DNA from: Asticcacaulis sp. AND118
GTDB taxonomy: Bacteria > Pseudomonadota > Alphaproteobacteria > Caulobacterales > Caulobacteraceae
DNA: 64,000 nt
NCBI RefSeq assembly: GCF_020535245.1
Contig: NZ_CP084910.1
Coordinates: 2,766,501 to 2,830,500, forward strand
Direction of reading: 5' to 3'
Positions 25,765 to 35,733 of the stretch are shown here, piece by piece (positions within the stretch are counted from its first letter, which is position 1; each line of letters opens with the position of its first letter). The translations under genes and the position numbers were made by a program. Under the pieces are notes generated by a model that searched no databases, was not told the DNA's origin, and was given only the letters and a program-made list of their open reading frames with translations.

Positions 25765-26541
25765 ATGGTCATGTTCTGGGCCGATCTCGACAACGCCGAG
25801 ATCAAAAATCATACCTATGGACGTTACCAGTTTGACGTATGTATTGCGGACGATAATGGCCGTGATTGGTACGATCATGATTGGCCGGAAAGCCAAATGT
25901 GCGAGGTTGTAGAGTTAACTCGGTCACGGCTGAAGCCCGGTGCAACCGTCTTTGATCTGGGTGCCCACCAAGGCATTGTTGCGATGATGCTGGCGCGGGA
26001 AGTCGGCCCAACTGGTCGCGTCATAGCCGTAGACGCGCATCCGCACAATGTGCAGGTAGCGCGGCGAAACTTCGATATAAATGGTTTTCTCCATTGTGAA
26101 ATCATCAATGCAGCCGTCAGTAATGCGCCAGGCCGGATAAAATTTGTTTCCGACCTGAATGGACAGGTTGATAAAGGCGACGTCAGAGAAAAGAATCCTT
26201 GGGCGAGTTTCTTTGAAGTCGATGCCATCACTATTAATGCTTTGATCGAGCATTATGGCCATCCGGATGTCATTATGCTTGATGTCGAAGGCGCCGAGTT
26301 TCTCGCCCTTGAAGGTGCTTCAAAAGCCTTCGAAAAACCGATCGATTTTTATGTCGAAATCCATCAGACCACTGGTCTCGAAACCATGGGCGGCAGCGTG
26401 CAGCAAGTCCTGTCCTATTTTCCGGAAGATCGATTCGATATGACTATTCGGACGGGTTGGGATGACGCCTTCAGGGCACGTCGACTTGATGAAGACTTCT
26501 CACAATTCGGTCATTTCTGGATTGTCGCTACAGCGAAATAA
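25765..26541 (+). CDS. FkbM-family SAM-dependent methyltransferase
   Basis: The 258-residue protein shows TVFDLGAHQGIVAMML (motif I), RVIAVDAHPHNVQVARRN (motif II acidic residue) and VIMLDVEGAEFLALEGA, the FkbM hallmark. The ATG at 25765 with GGGGGA five bases upstream is preferred over an in-frame GTG at 25753. It follows the glycosyltransferase at 24661 by 114 bases and may methylate the sugar that enzyme adds. It is the second stand-alone FkbM enzyme of the locus. Confidence 0.86.
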   Translation: MVMFWADLDNAEIKNHTYGRYQFDVCIADDNGRDWYDHDWPESQMCEVVELTRSRLKPGATVFDLGAHQGIVAMMLAREVGPTGRVIAVDAHPHNVQVARRNFDINGFLHCEIINAAVSNAPGRIKFVSDLNGQVDKGDVREKNPWASFFEVDAITINALIEHYGHPDVIMLDVEGAEFLALEGASKAFEKPIDFYVEIHQTTGLETMGGSVQQVLSYFPEDRFDMTIRTGWDDAFRARRLDEDFSQFGHFWIVATAK

Positions 26542-26647
26542 GCCCGTCCTTTTTCCATCATGTGCATCGGGCCCCCGCTCATACGAATTTAATTCGCCGC
26601 TTTCCACGCCTAAACTTACAGTATCTATAAAAAGCGGGCAGAAGGCA

Positions 26648-28750
26648 TTAGCTACGGAGCGCCATTAATCTATCCCGTACGCTCTGTACCCGCGGCGGGA
26701 AGGCTAAGGTCATATCCTCCCGTACCAATGTCAGGTTAGGATTATACGCATCGTCGTCAAGGAGACCATCGCCGTACCGGGACTTGATAATATTGATTTC
26801 CGAGTTTTCACGTGCCTTCTTGGCTGGTGAATCCTCGGTCCCTCGCGATGCTGATTCATAGTGATACATTTGGGCGTAGGGCGCATAGATGTTGCGATAG
26901 CCCGCCGCTCGGACCTTGAGACAGAAATCAACGTCGTTGAACGCCACGGCAAGGCTTTCGTCCAGACCGCCCACCTGTTCATAAATGGATTTGCGAACCA
27001 GCAGTACGGCTGCTGTCACTGCGCCGAGCGACTGATGGACAACGGCGCGACCGCCATACCCGATGTCACCCTTCTTCAAAAACTTGTGCATGTGCCCGGC
27101 CACTCCATGGAACCCCAGGAGAACACCGCCATGCTGAAGAGTGTCGTCAGGATACCAAAGTCTTGCGCCCACACACCCGACATCTGGCTGAGCGGCAAAG
27201 GCAAGCATTTCCTCAATCCAGTCCGGTGTGATGATTTCAATATCGTTGTTCATCAGACAGACATAATCGCCGCGCGACGCGCGGACCGCGGCATTATTGA
27301 GTGCGGAAAAGTTGAACGGACGCTCGTCGCGCAGAACCCGTATACGGCTGTCCTCAAGGGTCTGGAAATAAGCCAGGGATTCTGGCTCAACCGAGCCGTT
27401 ATCGACGACGATAATTTCAAAATTTGCATAGGTCGTGCGCGTGATAACAGAATCGATGGCCATGCTCAAAAGTTCTATACGATCCCTTGTGGGAATAATA
27501 ATACTAACGAGCGGCCAAGGCTGAGGTATGGCAAATCGCACCCGGTTGAATTGGGGCGCCTCTTCAAGGACCAGCACATCGCCCGCGCGCCCGGTACGCG
27601 CAAAATGTTCACGGACAACATCCGGATCTGCCGTCTCGCTTTCGATATTCATGGTCTTATGGTTCAAAAGGCGCGGGACGTGGAGAAACGCTTCGCGCCC
27701 TTCGGCCTCAAATATACGCAGCGCCATGTCACGCGAAGAATCCGCGCCATTACGCCACCCGCCCAGGGATTCGACAAGTTCTCTACGGTAGACGAGAAAA
27801 CGTCCCAAATAATTGTGGCTCAGCAATAGCTCGTAATTAAAACGCGGTCGAAATTCCGGATCATAGCGAAAGCCCGCCGTGATCTCCAACCGATCCTCGT
27901 CTCCATAAACCAGTCCTGCGCCCGGCTGATCATCAAGCGCCAGCGCAACCCAGAAAAGCGCCCCGACGCCTAGAACGTCCTGGGCGTCAAGAACGGCGAC
28001 ATAGTCACCCGACGCCTCATCCAACAGCTTGTTGGCGGTCTCTTCACGCGACCAGTCATCAGGCACCTCTCGAATACGCAGGCGTTCATCATCAAGGATC
28101 AAATCTTCGATGAGACGGCGATTGTCTTCGGGCAGGGTCTCCGGCAGGGCCAGAAGACCTTCGAACTGGCTGTAGGCCTGATGCTTCAAGCTGTCGAGAC
28201 TGGCACGCAATTCCATCGGACTATCGGTCGGCCGAACGATCCAAATTACGCTGAACCACGCGGTTAAACCGGCTTGGTCGGCAAACGCTTCCATGTCGGG
28301 CCTTATATCCGTCTCCGCATCCTCATACATGGCCAGCCAGTCGCGATATTCCGGGCGGACGCTACGCTGTTCTTCTGCATTTATGTAGAGGAAACGGGCA
28401 GGCCGTCCTTCACGCCTCCCGAACTGTTTGTAATGGCTCCATCCATCGATGCGCGCACCGGCCAGATTGGGATTTTGCTTAAAATACCAGTTGGGGTCGA
28501 AAAAACGGGCAGATAGGCCGGTGTCCAGGCCTTCATGCAGAAAATGACGCCAGGCCGGGCCGGGATAGCCGGCAACTTCTGGATTTTGCTCCAGATACCA
28601 TTGCTCATCGAAATTGTGCGCACGCAGCGCAACAGATCTGTAGAACCTATCGACTGTAGGAAAAACGATATCTGTCACCCGATGCTTCAGTCGCGCCAGT
28701 GGCGCCATTACCCGAAACAGTTTGGATCGGATTCCATGCATCATTTTCAT
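26648..28750 (-). CDS. Tandem GT2 glycosyltransferase with two N-terminal FDxxWY repeats
   Basis: The 700-residue protein has two FDxxWY repeats at about 47-83 and 84-119, a divergent first GT-A domain (about 165-400, SGDYVAVLDAQDVLG and YGDEDR at 282-287), and a canonical second one (about 413-660: VSIIIPTRDRIELL, IIVVDNGS, MNNDIE with NND at 501-503, AFNDVDFCLKVR). The layout matches large rhamnan-type GT2 proteins. The first domain may be structural or have a different donor. It lies five bases downstream of the gene at 28756 on the same strand. Confidence 0.85.
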   Translation of the reverse strand: MKMMHGIRSKLFRVMAPLARLKHRVTDIVFPTVDRFYRSVALRAHNFDEQWYLEQNPEVAGYPGPAWRHFLHEGLDTGLSARFFDPNWYFKQNPNLAGARIDGWSHYKQFGRREGRPARFLYINAEEQRSVRPEYRDWLAMYEDAETDIRPDMEAFADQAGLTAWFSVIWIVRPTDSPMELRASLDSLKHQAYSQFEGLLALPETLPEDNRRLIEDLILDDERLRIREVPDDWSREETANKLLDEASGDYVAVLDAQDVLGVGALFWVALALDDQPGAGLVYGDEDRLEITAGFRYDPEFRPRFNYELLLSHNYLGRFLVYRRELVESLGGWRNGADSSRDMALRIFEAEGREAFLHVPRLLNHKTMNIESETADPDVVREHFARTGRAGDVLVLEEAPQFNRVRFAIPQPWPLVSIIIPTRDRIELLSMAIDSVITRTTYANFEIIVVDNGSVEPESLAYFQTLEDSRIRVLRDERPFNFSALNNAAVRASRGDYVCLMNNDIEIITPDWIEEMLAFAAQPDVGCVGARLWYPDDTLQHGGVLLGFHGVAGHMHKFLKKGDIGYGGRAVVHQSLGAVTAAVLLVRKSIYEQVGGLDESLAVAFNDVDFCLKVRAAGYRNIYAPYAQMYHYESASRGTEDSPAKKARENSEINIIKSRYGDGLLDDDAYNPNLTLVREDMTLAFPPRVQSVRDRLMALRS

Positions 28751-28755
28751 AACAG

Positions 28756-29598
28756 TTAAACGTTGGCGATGGCGCTTAATTCAGCCATCTCGGCTTTCAC
28801 AGCATCATAAATCCGAAGGATAGAGCGATCTTCCTGATCATTTCGATTATGCGCCGCGAAGGATTCATCATTATACCAGTATTTCAACTCCGGTTTGTTA
28901 TCACCGGCGCCCCCCTGCCCGCGCGCCTTCTTCATCTGATATTCTTCAACAGTCTTGGTGTAATAGTGATTCACCTGCGCGACATCGAGCTCAACCGTTT
29001 CGGAAAGCCCCCAGTTGGGCATGGTTAACGGCTTGCCCGAAGCATGGACCCGTTCGCCCCCCTTGGTGCCGCAAGCGTGCATATGAACCGGGTTTGCCAC
29101 GGACTTGACGCGGGCGAAGCTTTTAAGGTGGTTATTGACTGGAAAATCAGGCTCAGCCGCCAGCAAGAAGCGTTCCATGACCGGGCGGCTATCCCATTTT
29201 TCAATATGAGAATCTCCAAATATCCGCCAGTTAACACCGATGCTGGTCACTTCCGAACGTGCGTGCAACGGGGCCAGAAACTCGTTCACGGTCAGCGCCT
29301 GATGCAGCACCAGAAACTCGTCTGCATCAACGAACAGAACCCAATCCGTCTTGGCCTTGCGAAGCGCATCCTGATAGGCCGTTGTTTGCGGCGATTCGTT
29401 ACGGCCCAGCTTCCACGGGCGATGCTTGATCTTACCGTTAGCAGCAAGAGCCTTCAAAATATCTGCTGAATTATCGGTACTATTATTTTCGTAGACGACG
29501 ACCTCGTCGAATCCCAACACGCGATAGTAAGCTACCCATTCAATAAGATACGGCGCCTCATTTTTTGCGATCAAACAAACCATGCTGGTTACTGGCAC
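28756..29598 (-). CDS. Glycosyltransferase of the Glyco_tranf_2_4 / GT92-like type
   Basis: The 280-residue protein starts SMVCLIAKNEAPYLIEWVAYY, continues VVVYENNSTDNS and WVLFVDADEFL (DAD metal site), and ends its fold with VNHYYTKTVEEY, all typical of this group. The GTG start at 29598 has GAGG six bases upstream. It heads a two-gene leftward unit with the 700-residue enzyme. Substrate unknown. Confidence 0.84.
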   Translation of the reverse strand: MPVTSMVCLIAKNEAPYLIEWVAYYRVLGFDEVVVYENNSTDNSADILKALAANGKIKHRPWKLGRNESPQTTAYQDALRKAKTDWVLFVDADEFLVLHQALTVNEFLAPLHARSEVTSIGVNWRIFGDSHIEKWDSRPVMERFLLAAEPDFPVNNHLKSFARVKSVANPVHMHACGTKGGERVHASGKPLTMPNWGLSETVELDVAQVNHYYTKTVEEYQMKKARGQGGAGDNKPELKYWYNDESFAAHNRNDQEDRSILRIYDAVKAEMAELSAIANV

Positions 29599-29995
29599 GT
29601 ATAACCTCGTATTTTATTTTGATTCTATGCTAAATTGGACAAAGCCAAGAAATACTCGTCGCGGAGACCTTCTATTGGCTAAAATTCTTTGAACAATGCA
29701 GCCAGACATCCTGTCTACACAGGCCGATTTCACAAGCACTGCACCCCCCCGCAGTGTACGGCTCTGGCTGTCCCTAATACGCAGGTAGATAAGCACAAGC
29801 AAGTGTGATTAGACGCCTTACCGCAATTATAAAGACGCCTTGCCGGTTGTGCATCCAGCCGATCTCGCTAATCCAACCGGTTTACGTTGATGTAAAATTC
29901 CTAGGTTGAATTGCGTGCACCTAGACGTTAGAGCGTTGTAAGGCCCCGGCTAAATCGCCGGTACGGTTAGTTGGATTTAAGCGGTTCGAGGCGCG
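29599..29995. other. 397-base divergent intergenic region
   Basis: This A/T-richer spacer separates the leftward glycosyltransferase unit from the rightward UDP-xylose synthase and should hold both promoters. I see only a small hairpin CACTGC / GCAGTG around a C-run (29737-29756) and a 5-bp hairpin CCGGC / GCCGG at 29946-29961 in the probable leader of the gene at 29996. No convincing gene. Confidence 0.5.
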
Positions 29996-30934
29996 ATGAA
30001 ACGAATTCTGGTGACGGGGGGTAGCGGTTTTCTGGGGTCGCATCTGTGCGACCAGCTGCTGGCGGAAGGTAACGAGGTCCTTTGCGTCGATAACTATTTC
30101 ACGGGCCGCCGAGAGAATATCGCGCATTTATTGCAACACCCACGCTTTGAGGCCATGCGTCACGATGTGACCTTTCCGCTTTTCGTTGAAGTCGATCAAA
30201 TTTACAATTTGGCCTGCCCGGCCTCCCCGGTACATTACCAGTTTGACCCTGTTCAAACGACCAAGACGAGTGTGATCGGCGCCATCAATATGCTCGGCCT
30301 GGCGAAGCGTATAAAAGCGCGCATCCTGCAGGCCTCCACGTCGGAAGTGTATGGCGATCCGGAAGTGCACCCACAGGCGGAAGACTATTGGGGTAGAGTC
30401 AATCCGATCGGCATCCGCAGTTGCTACGATGAAGGTAAACGCTGCGCAGAGACCCTGTTCTTTGACTATCACCGCCAACACAGGCTCGATATAAAGGTCA
30501 TGCGCATTTTCAACACCTACGGGCCGCGCATGCACCCGAATGATGGGCGCGTGGTCAGCAACTTTATCGTTCAGGCGTTAAGCGGCGATGATATCACCAT
30601 TTACGGCGACGGCTCGCAGACCCGGTCTTTTTGCTATGTGGATGACCTGATTTCGGGCATGGTCGCGCTTATGAAAAGCCGCGACGATTTCACCGGGCCC
30701 GTCAATATCGGCAATCCCGGTGAATTCACAATGCTGGAACTGGCTGAAAAGGTCCTGAAACAAGTTGGCGGTACATCAAAAATCACCTTCCGGCCTCTGC
30801 CACAGGACGACCCCAAGCAACGCCAACCGGACATCTCTCTTGCCAAATCTGAACTAGGCTGGGAGCCCAGGGTCGCGCTTGAGGATGGTCTGCAGGAGAC
30901 CATCGCCTATTTCCGTTCACTATTGAACGCCTAA
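29996..30934 (+). CDS. UDP-glucuronate decarboxylase (UDP-xylose synthase)
   Basis: This 312-residue SDR enzyme converts UDP-glucuronate to UDP-xylose. It has the NAD-binding [15 protein letters not shown], the UXS-typical [12 protein letters not shown], active-site STSEVYGDP, and YDEGKR with the catalytic tyrosine and lysine, followed by [10 protein letters not shown]. The length matches bacterial soluble UXS. GAGG lies four bases upstream of the ATG. No UDP-glucose dehydrogenase is present in the window. It suggests that xylose (or a xylose-derived sugar) enters the polymer. Confidence 0.92.
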   Translation: MKRILVTGGSGFLGSHLCDQLLAEGNEVLCVDNYFTGRRENIAHLLQHPRFEAMRHDVTFPLFVEVDQIYNLACPASPVHYQFDPVQTTKTSVIGAINMLGLAKRIKARILQASTSEVYGDPEVHPQAEDYWGRVNPIGIRSCYDEGKRCAETLFFDYHRQHRLDIKVMRIFNTYGPRMHPNDGRVVSNFIVQALSGDDITIYGDGSQTRSFCYVDDLISGMVALMKSRDDFTGPVNIGNPGEFTMLELAEKVLKQVGGTSKITFRPLPQDDPKQRQPDISLAKSELGWEPRVALEDGLQETIAYFRSLLNA

Positions 30935-30978
30935 ACCATGCCCCGACGTCTAATCTTACGTGTCTGCATACCTACCAG

Positions 30979-31054
30979 AGCAATATGCCGAAAAGTGTAC
31001 GCGGTTTTGACGGCGTCGAACTTCGTTCCGCCAATCATATTGTTACAGACAAAC
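30979..31054. repeat. Intergenic palindromic repeat, copy 2 (long form)
   Basis: This copy reads AGCAATATGCCGAAAAGTGT then GCGGTTTTGACGGCGTCGAA, CTTCGTTCCGCC and AATCATATTGTT, so outer arms CAATATG and CATATTG pair. Its insert TCGAACTTCGTTCCG is shared with the copy at 36785 (CCGAACTTCGTTTCGG on the reverse strand), defining a longer subtype. It lies between the UDP-xylose synthase and kpsF stop codons. Confidence 0.7.
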
Positions 31055-31094
31055 GTCTAAAGGGGACGACGCCTCTATCTAAAGTCATTCTGCT

Positions 31095-32093
31095 CTAAGC
31101 CACGCCCGCGCGCAAGATTTCGTGCAGGTGGATCACGCCAACTGGCCTGCCATTTTCAACCGCGAACATGCCGGTAATGCTGCGGGCGTTCATCTCGGCC
31201 AGAAGCTGCGACGCCAGCGTGTCCGGCGTCGTTACGCGCGGCGCACGGGTCATCATCCCGGACACGGCAAGGTCGGTAAAGCCTTCGCTGAAGGCCCGGC
31301 GCAGGTCGCCGTCGGTCACGATACCGGTCAGACGGCCTTGGGCATCCACCACACCGGTCATGCCGTAGCGTTTGGACGACATCTCGACGATGGCCTGCGA
31401 CAGCGGCGTGTCTTCGCCGACCAGCGGCATGGCCTCACCGCTGTGCATCAGGTCGCGCACCTTGAGCAGGCGCGAGCCCAGCTTGCCGCCGGGATGGAAC
31501 TGACGGAAGTCCTGCGCCGTGAACTTTTTGAGCGACAGGAGCGCCACGGTGATGCAGTCGCCCATGGCCAGTTGCATGGTGGTCGACGTCGTCGGCGCGA
31601 GACCATTGGGACAGGCTTCGGCCATCTTGGGCAGGACCAGCGCAATGTCCGCCGCAGACCCCAGCGCGCTTTTTGGGCCTGAGGTAATGGCGATCAGCGG
31701 CACCTCGAAGCGGCGCGTATAGGCGATGATGTCGGCCAGTTCGGGCGCTTCGCCGGACCAGGACAGGGCCAGCACCACATCATTGCCGCCGACCATGCCG
31801 AGATCGCCGTGGCTGGCTTCGGCCGGGTGGACGAAATGCGACAATGCGCCGGTCGAAGCCAAAGATGCGGCGATCTTGCGCCCGATATGGCCCGACTTGC
31901 CCATGCCGGTAACGATAATTCGCCCGCCCTTGCCCTGAGCCGTGAGGATGGCGTCGATGGCCGCTTCGAAGCGCTGCCCCAGTTCACCATTCAGCGCGTC
32001 GCGCATAGCGCTCAGGCCGGCAGTTTCGATCTCCACGGTCTGTTGTGCGGCCTGAAGGGCGGATGTCGCGTCGAGGGCGGTTTCAAGAGCCAT
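31095..32093 (-). CDS. kdsD: D-arabinose 5-phosphate isomerase (KpsF/GutQ family)
   Basis: The 332-residue enzyme interconverts ribulose 5-phosphate and arabinose 5-phosphate, the first Kdo precursor. An N-terminal SIS domain is evident (GMGKSGHIGRKIAASLASTG, LALSWSGEAPEL) followed by two CBS domains (KVRDLMHSGEAMPLV; MMTRAPRVTTPDTLAS). The ATG at 32093, with AGGA just upstream, is chosen because a longer open frame extends only through antisense kdsB sequence. It lies two bases downstream of kdsB. Confidence 0.93.
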   Translation of the reverse strand: MALETALDATSALQAAQQTVEIETAGLSAMRDALNGELGQRFEAAIDAILTAQGKGGRIIVTGMGKSGHIGRKIAASLASTGALSHFVHPAEASHGDLGMVGGNDVVLALSWSGEAPELADIIAYTRRFEVPLIAITSGPKSALGSAADIALVLPKMAEACPNGLAPTTSTTMQLAMGDCITVALLSLKKFTAQDFRQFHPGGKLGSRLLKVRDLMHSGEAMPLVGEDTPLSQAIVEMSSKRYGMTGVVDAQGRLTGIVTDGDLRRAFSEGFTDLAVSGMMTRAPRVTTPDTLASQLLAEMNARSITGMFAVENGRPVGVIHLHEILRAGVA

Positions 32094-32095
32094 AT

Positions 32096-32827
32096 TTACT
32101 TTCCTGCGAGGCGGCGGCGCGCCTCTTCCAGATCGGCCAGTGTATCGACCCCCAGAGGCACTTCGCCCACCTCGACGGCATCGATGCGCATACCGTGCTC
32201 CAGCGCACGCAACTGCTCCAGCTTTTCCCGCAGCTCCAGCGGCGACGGGGCCAGCGTCACGAAGCGCTCCAGCGCCGAACGTCGCCAGCCATACAGACCG
32301 ATATGGTGATATAGCGCCCCTTCGCCCCAAGGCGCGGTGGCGCGCGTGAAATAGAGGGCGCGGAAACGGCCCGGCGCGATCGGCGTGCCGATCATCTTCA
32401 CCACCGACGAGGCATTGCGCTCTTCGTCGGTGCGGATTTCCACCACCGGGGTGGCGATATCGACCTCGGCGTCTTTCAGTGGCTCGAACACGGCTCGGAT
32501 GGTTTCCGGCGACACGGTCGGCAGGTCGCCCTGTACATTGAGCAAAATGTCGTACTGCCGGTCCGGATCGATACGGCTGATGGCTTCAAAAATGCGGTCT
32601 GAGCCCGACGGGTGGTCAGGCTTCGTCATCACGGCATTGCCGCCGACGGCGCGGATGGCCTCGGCGATTTCCGGCGTATCGGTAGCGACCCATACAGCGG
32701 CCAGATCGGCCTCGATGGCGCGCCGCCACACGGCGACGATCATCGGCTCCCCATTGAGGTCGGCCAGCGGCTTGTTCGGCAGGCGGGTCGAAGCCATGCG
32801 CGCCGGGATGAGGATGACCGGCTTCAT
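32096..32827 (-). CDS. kdsB: 3-deoxy-manno-octulosonate cytidylyltransferase (CMP-Kdo synthetase)
   Basis: The 243-residue protein activates Kdo with CTP for lipid A-core assembly. It begins [18 protein letters not shown], the family nucleotide-binding motif, with [12 protein letters not shown] and VQGDLPTV downstream. It sits one base after the kdsA stop and two bases before kdsD, forming a compact kdsA-kdsB-kdsD operon. Confidence 0.95.
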   Translation of the reverse strand: MKPVILIPARMASTRLPNKPLADLNGEPMIVAVWRRAIEADLAAVWVATDTPEIAEAIRAVGGNAVMTKPDHPSGSDRIFEAISRIDPDRQYDILLNVQGDLPTVSPETIRAVFEPLKDAEVDIATPVVEIRTDEERNASSVVKMIGTPIAPGRFRALYFTRATAPWGEGALYHHIGLYGWRRSALERFVTLAPSPLELREKLEQLRALEHGMRIDAVEVGEVPLGVDTLADLEEARRRLAGK

Positions 32828-32828
32828 A

Positions 32829-33689
32829 CTACTCGGCGGCGTCGCGGGCAGTGATGGCCTTGGCCACCTGATCGATGGCCATGAGGTCGCGCATCAGGCC
32901 TTCGAACGAGGCCAGCGGCACCATATTCGGGCCGTCAGACGGCGCATGGTCCGGGTCCGGATGGGTTTCGATAAACAGGCCGGCGACACCGACAGCGACC
33001 GCCGCACGCGCCAGAACCGGCACGAATTCGCGCTGACCGCCCGACGAACCGCCCAGACCACCGGGCTGCTGCACCGAATGGGTGGCGTCGAAAATCACCG
33101 GCGCGCCCGTCGAGGCCATGATCGGCAGGCCGCGGAAGTCGGAAACGAGCGTGTTGTAACCGAAGCTGGTGCCGCGGTCGCACAGCAGCACGTTCGGATT
33201 GCCGCCCAGAACGATTTTGTCGAGGACGTTTTTCATGTCCCAGGGGGCGAGGAACTGCCCCTTTTTGACATTCATGGCACGGCCGGTCGCGGCGGCGGCC
33301 AGCAATAAGTCGGTCTGACGGCAGAGGAAGGCGGGGATTTGCAGCACATCGACGGCTTCGGCCACCGGCGCGCACTGCTGGGATTCATGCACGTCGGTCA
33401 GGACAGCGAGGCCGAGGCTTTCGCGGATTTCGGCGAAGATCGGCAGGGCGTCTTTCAGCCCGATACCGCGCGCGGCCTTGGCCGAGGTGCGGTTGGCCTT
33501 GTCGAACGAGGTCTTGAAGATCACCCCGAAGCCCAGACGCTCGGAAATCTCCTTCAGCGCCGACGCCACTTCGAGCGCGTGTTCCCGGCTCTCAAGCTGG
33601 CACGGCCCGGCGATGACTGAGATGGGCAGGTGATTGCCGAACTTCGCGGAGGTGAGTTCGACGACGGGATTGGCTTGTAATTCGGACAT
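32829..33689 (-). CDS. kdsA: 3-deoxy-D-manno-octulosonate 8-phosphate synthase
   Basis: The 286-residue enzyme condenses phosphoenolpyruvate with arabinose 5-phosphate. Visible signatures are [51 protein letters not shown] and [14 protein letters not shown]. It is the first gene of the Kdo operon. A kdsC phosphatase is not seen in the window. Confidence 0.95.
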   Translation of the reverse strand: MSELQANPVVELTSAKFGNHLPISVIAGPCQLESREHALEVASALKEISERLGFGVIFKTSFDKANRTSAKAARGIGLKDALPIFAEIRESLGLAVLTDVHESQQCAPVAEAVDVLQIPAFLCRQTDLLLAAAATGRAMNVKKGQFLAPWDMKNVLDKIVLGGNPNVLLCDRGTSFGYNTLVSDFRGLPIMASTGAPVIFDATHSVQQPGGLGGSSGGQREFVPVLARAAVAVGVAGLFIETHPDPDHAPSDGPNMVPLASFEGLMRDLMAIDQVAKAITARDAAE

Positions 33690-33810
33690 GGCTGTACTCC
33701 AGACTTTCGGGGTCTAGTGCATTACGCGATACACTTCAACCCGCCGCTTGAAGCGCAGATGTGGGGCCATTTAATGACCAATGCAAGCCGTAACCCAGCG
33801 TCGAACGGCA

Positions 33811-35733
33811 TCAGATAACGTAGGTGGGTTCCGTCGGCAGGTAGCCGTTCTCGTACAGCCAGGCGAAGATGCGTTCGGCCTCGGCCTCAGGCGACTCGCC
33901 GTTCTGCGCCACCACGATTTCCGGGTTTTCCGGGGCTTCGTAGGGGCTGTCGATACCGGTGAAGTTCGGAATTTGACCAGCGCGGGCCTTTTTATAAAGA
34001 CCCTTGACGTCGCGCGCTTCGGCGACATCCAACGGCGTAGCCACATGGATTTCGACGAACTCGCCGTCCTGCAGCAGCTCACGCGCCATCTGGCGCTCGG
34101 CGCGGAAGGGCGAGATGAAGGAGACGAGCGTGATCAGACCGGCTTCGGTCATCAGCTTCGACACCTCGGCGACGCGGCGGATATTTTCAACCCGATCCGC
34201 ATCTGAGAAACCAAGATCCTTGTTCAGGCCGTGGCGCACATTGTCCCCGTCGAGCAGGGTCGTGTGATAGCCGAGGCTGAGCAGCTTCTTTTCGACCAGA
34301 TTGGCGATGGTCGACTTACCCGCGCCAGACAGGCCGGTGAACCACAGAACCGCCGGCTTCTGGCGCTTGATGCCTGCGCGCGCTTCCTTCGACACCTCCA
34401 GCGCCTGCCAGTGTACATTGCTGGCGCGGCGCAAGGAGTGATCGATCATCCCGGCGCCCAGCGTCAGGTTGGAGATGCGGTCGATGAGGATGAACGCGCC
34501 CGTCGCCTTGTTTTCCGTGTACGGATCAAAGGCGATCGGCGACTGGGTGGCGATCAGGACCGTGGCCACTTCGTTGAGTTGCAGCGTCTTGGCCGCCAGC
34601 CTCTCGAACGAGTTGACGTCGGTCTTGTGGCGGACTTCGGTGACGGTCGCTGAGACGGTGCGCGCGCCGATCTTGAGCAGATACGGGCGGCCCGGCAGCA
34701 GTTCGTCTTCGTTCATCCAGATCAGGCTGGCCTGAAACTGTTCGCAGACTTCGGGACGAGCGTCCGGTGCCGCGATGATGTCGCCGCGCGAAATATCTAT
34801 CTCGTCTTCCAGCGTCAGGGTGACGGCTTCGTCGGCCCCGGCAACGGGCAATTCGCCGTCAAAGGTGACGATAGCCTTGACGCTCGAGGTCTTGCCGGAG
34901 CCGGCTACGACCACCTCGTCGCCCGGACGCACCGTGCCCGAAGCGATGGTGCCGGAAAAACCGCGGAAGTTCAGGTCCGGACGGTTGACCCACTGCACCG
35001 GCAGACGGAAGGGCTTTTTCGTCTCGTCGCGGTCGATTTCTACCGTTTCAAGGTGCTCGACCAGGGTCGGGCCATTGTACCAGCCGAGCTTCTCGCTGCG
35101 ATCCAGCACGTTGTCGCCGAAGCGCGCCGACAGCGGGATCGACACCAGCGTCTCGAAGCCGAAATCCGCCGCGAAGGCGCGGTAATCCGCGGTGATCTGC
35201 TCATAGACCTCTGGCGAATAGTCCATCAGGTCGATCTTGTTGACCGCCAGCACGACGTGCTTGATGCCCAGCAGGGAGACGATGAAGGAGTGACGGCGGG
35301 TCTGGGTCAGGATACCCTTGCGTGCATCGATCAGGATGACGGCGAGGTCGGAATTCGACGCCCCCGTGGCCATGTTGCGCGTATATTGCTCGTGGCCCGG
35401 CGTATCGGCGACGATGAACTTGCGCTTTTCGGTGGTGAAAAAGCGATAGGCGACATCGATGGTGATGCCCTGTTCGCGCTCGGCCTGAAGCCCGTCGACC
35501 AGAAGCGCCAGATCGATCTCTTCGCCGACCGTGCCGAAGCGCTTGGAGTCCTTTTCAAGCCCCGCCAACTGGTCTTCGAAGATCAGCTTGGTGTCGTAGA
35601 GCAGACGGCCGATCAGGGTCGACTTGCCATCGTCCACGCTGCCGCAGGTCAGAAAGCGCAGCAGGCTTTTCCTCTCGTGCGTCGACAGATATTCGGTAAA
35701 GGCCGAGGTATCGATTTTTTCCAGAACACTCAT
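33811..35733 (-). CDS. cysNC: Bifunctional sulfate adenylyltransferase large subunit / APS kinase
   Basis: The 640-residue fusion has a CysN GTPase domain (GSVDDGKST at 31-39, [26 protein letters not shown]) and a C-terminal CysC APS kinase domain with GLSGAGKST from residue 467 and [16 protein letters not shown]. With CysD it makes APS from ATP and sulfate, then phosphorylates it to PAPS. This NodQ-like fusion is common in alphaproteobacteria. Its start shares one base with the cysD stop (TGATG), so the pair is coupled. Confidence 0.95.
   Translation of the reverse strand: MSVLEKIDTSAFTEYLSTHERKSLLRFLTCGSVDDGKSTLIGRLLYDTKLIFEDQLAGLEKDSKRFGTVGEEIDLALLVDGLQAEREQGITIDVAYRFFTTEKRKFIVADTPGHEQYTRNMATGASNSDLAVILIDARKGILTQTRRHSFIVSLLGIKHVVLAVNKIDLMDYSPEVYEQITADYRAFAADFGFETLVSIPLSARFGDNVLDRSEKLGWYNGPTLVEHLETVEIDRDETKKPFRLPVQWVNRPDLNFRGFSGTIASGTVRPGDEVVVAGSGKTSSVKAIVTFDGELPVAGADEAVTLTLEDEIDISRGDIIAAPDARPEVCEQFQASLIWMNEDELLPGRPYLLKIGARTVSATVTEVRHKTDVNSFERLAAKTLQLNEVATVLIATQSPIAFDPYTENKATGAFILIDRISNLTLGAGMIDHSLRRASNVHWQALEVSKEARAGIKRQKPAVLWFTGLSGAGKSTIANLVEKKLLSLGYHTTLLDGDNVRHGLNKDLGFSDADRVENIRRVAEVSKLMTEAGLITLVSFISPFRAERQMARELLQDGEFVEIHVATPLDVAEARDVKGLYKKARAGQIPNFTGIDSPYEAPENPEIVVAQNGESPEAEAERIFAWLYENGYLPTEPTYVI

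Noticed and set aside
32094-32330. N-terminal extension of kpsF/kdsD
   Set aside because: The frame is open, but lies antisense-free within kdsB on the same strand in another frame; ATG 32093 has an AGGA site and matches the family start.
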